From: CAZFUY01 sp964522445
GTDB taxonomy: Bacteria > Pseudomonadota > Gammaproteobacteria > SZUA-229
Direction: 5' to 3'
Assembly: GCA_964522445.1 (NCBI GenBank)
Contig: CAZFUY010000148.1
Coordinates: 1 to 5,196 of the forward strand
Length of the DNA: 5,196 nt
The translations under genes were made by a program, and so were the position numbers. The notes under the pieces are model-generated. The model was not told the origin of the DNA. It searched no databases and saw nothing but the letters and a program-made list of their open reading frames with translations. Below are positions 5,192 to 5,196 of this stretch, in pieces. Positions within the stretch are counted from its first letter, which is position 1. The number at the start of each line of letters is the position of its first letter.

Positions 5192-5196
5192 GGTAA

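Overview
The window carries part of a molybdenum-nitrogenase (nif) accessory region from a free-living or symbiotic diazotroph. The genes read like those of a gammaproteobacterium. The DNA is fairly AT-rich, with many AAA/ATT-type codons, and the gene set (NifB with a C-terminal NifX-like domain, an FdxN ferredoxin, a [2Fe-2S] ferredoxin, NifQ and DraG) resembles nif loci of methanotrophs and sulfur-oxidising gammaproteobacteria. That placement is inference; there is no rRNA or other phylogenetic marker here.

Layout. From 5005 down to 1145, on the minus strand, six genes run head to tail: nifB, fdxN-type 2[4Fe-4S] ferredoxin, a 71-residue orphan ORF, a [2Fe-2S] ferredoxin, nifQ and draG. Gaps are 11, 11, 22 and 75 nt, and draG starts inside nifQ. 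A good -24/-12 sigma-54 promoter (5053-5068) and two perfect NifA upstream activator sites (TGT-N10-ACA at 5143-5158 and 5176-5191) lie just ahead of nifB, so the set is most simply a NifA-controlled operon. Converging on it from the left, on the plus strand, is one gene (149-1009) for a divergent SIR2-like protein. It too has a perfect NifA site (17-32) and a recognisable -24/-12 element (93-108). The two convergent units are separated by a 135-nt spacer that is mostly a nested inverted repeat.

How the genes work together. NifB (radical SAM) makes NifB-co, the Fe-S-carbide core of FeMo-co. FdxN is the likely electron donor to NifB. NifQ supplies molybdenum for the later step on NifEN. The [2Fe-2S] ferredoxin is probably another nif-specific redox protein. 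DraG removes ADP-ribose from dinitrogenase reductase (NifH) and so reactivates nitrogenase after ammonium or energy shut-off. Its partner DraT is not in this window. The SIR2-like protein belongs to an NAD/ADP-ribose-handling superfamily and is expressed from its own nif promoter opposite draG, but it appears to lack the usual catalytic histidine. It is the least understood and most interesting gene here, followed by the 71-residue ORF.

No tRNA, rRNA, CRISPR array, insertion sequence or origin was seen.
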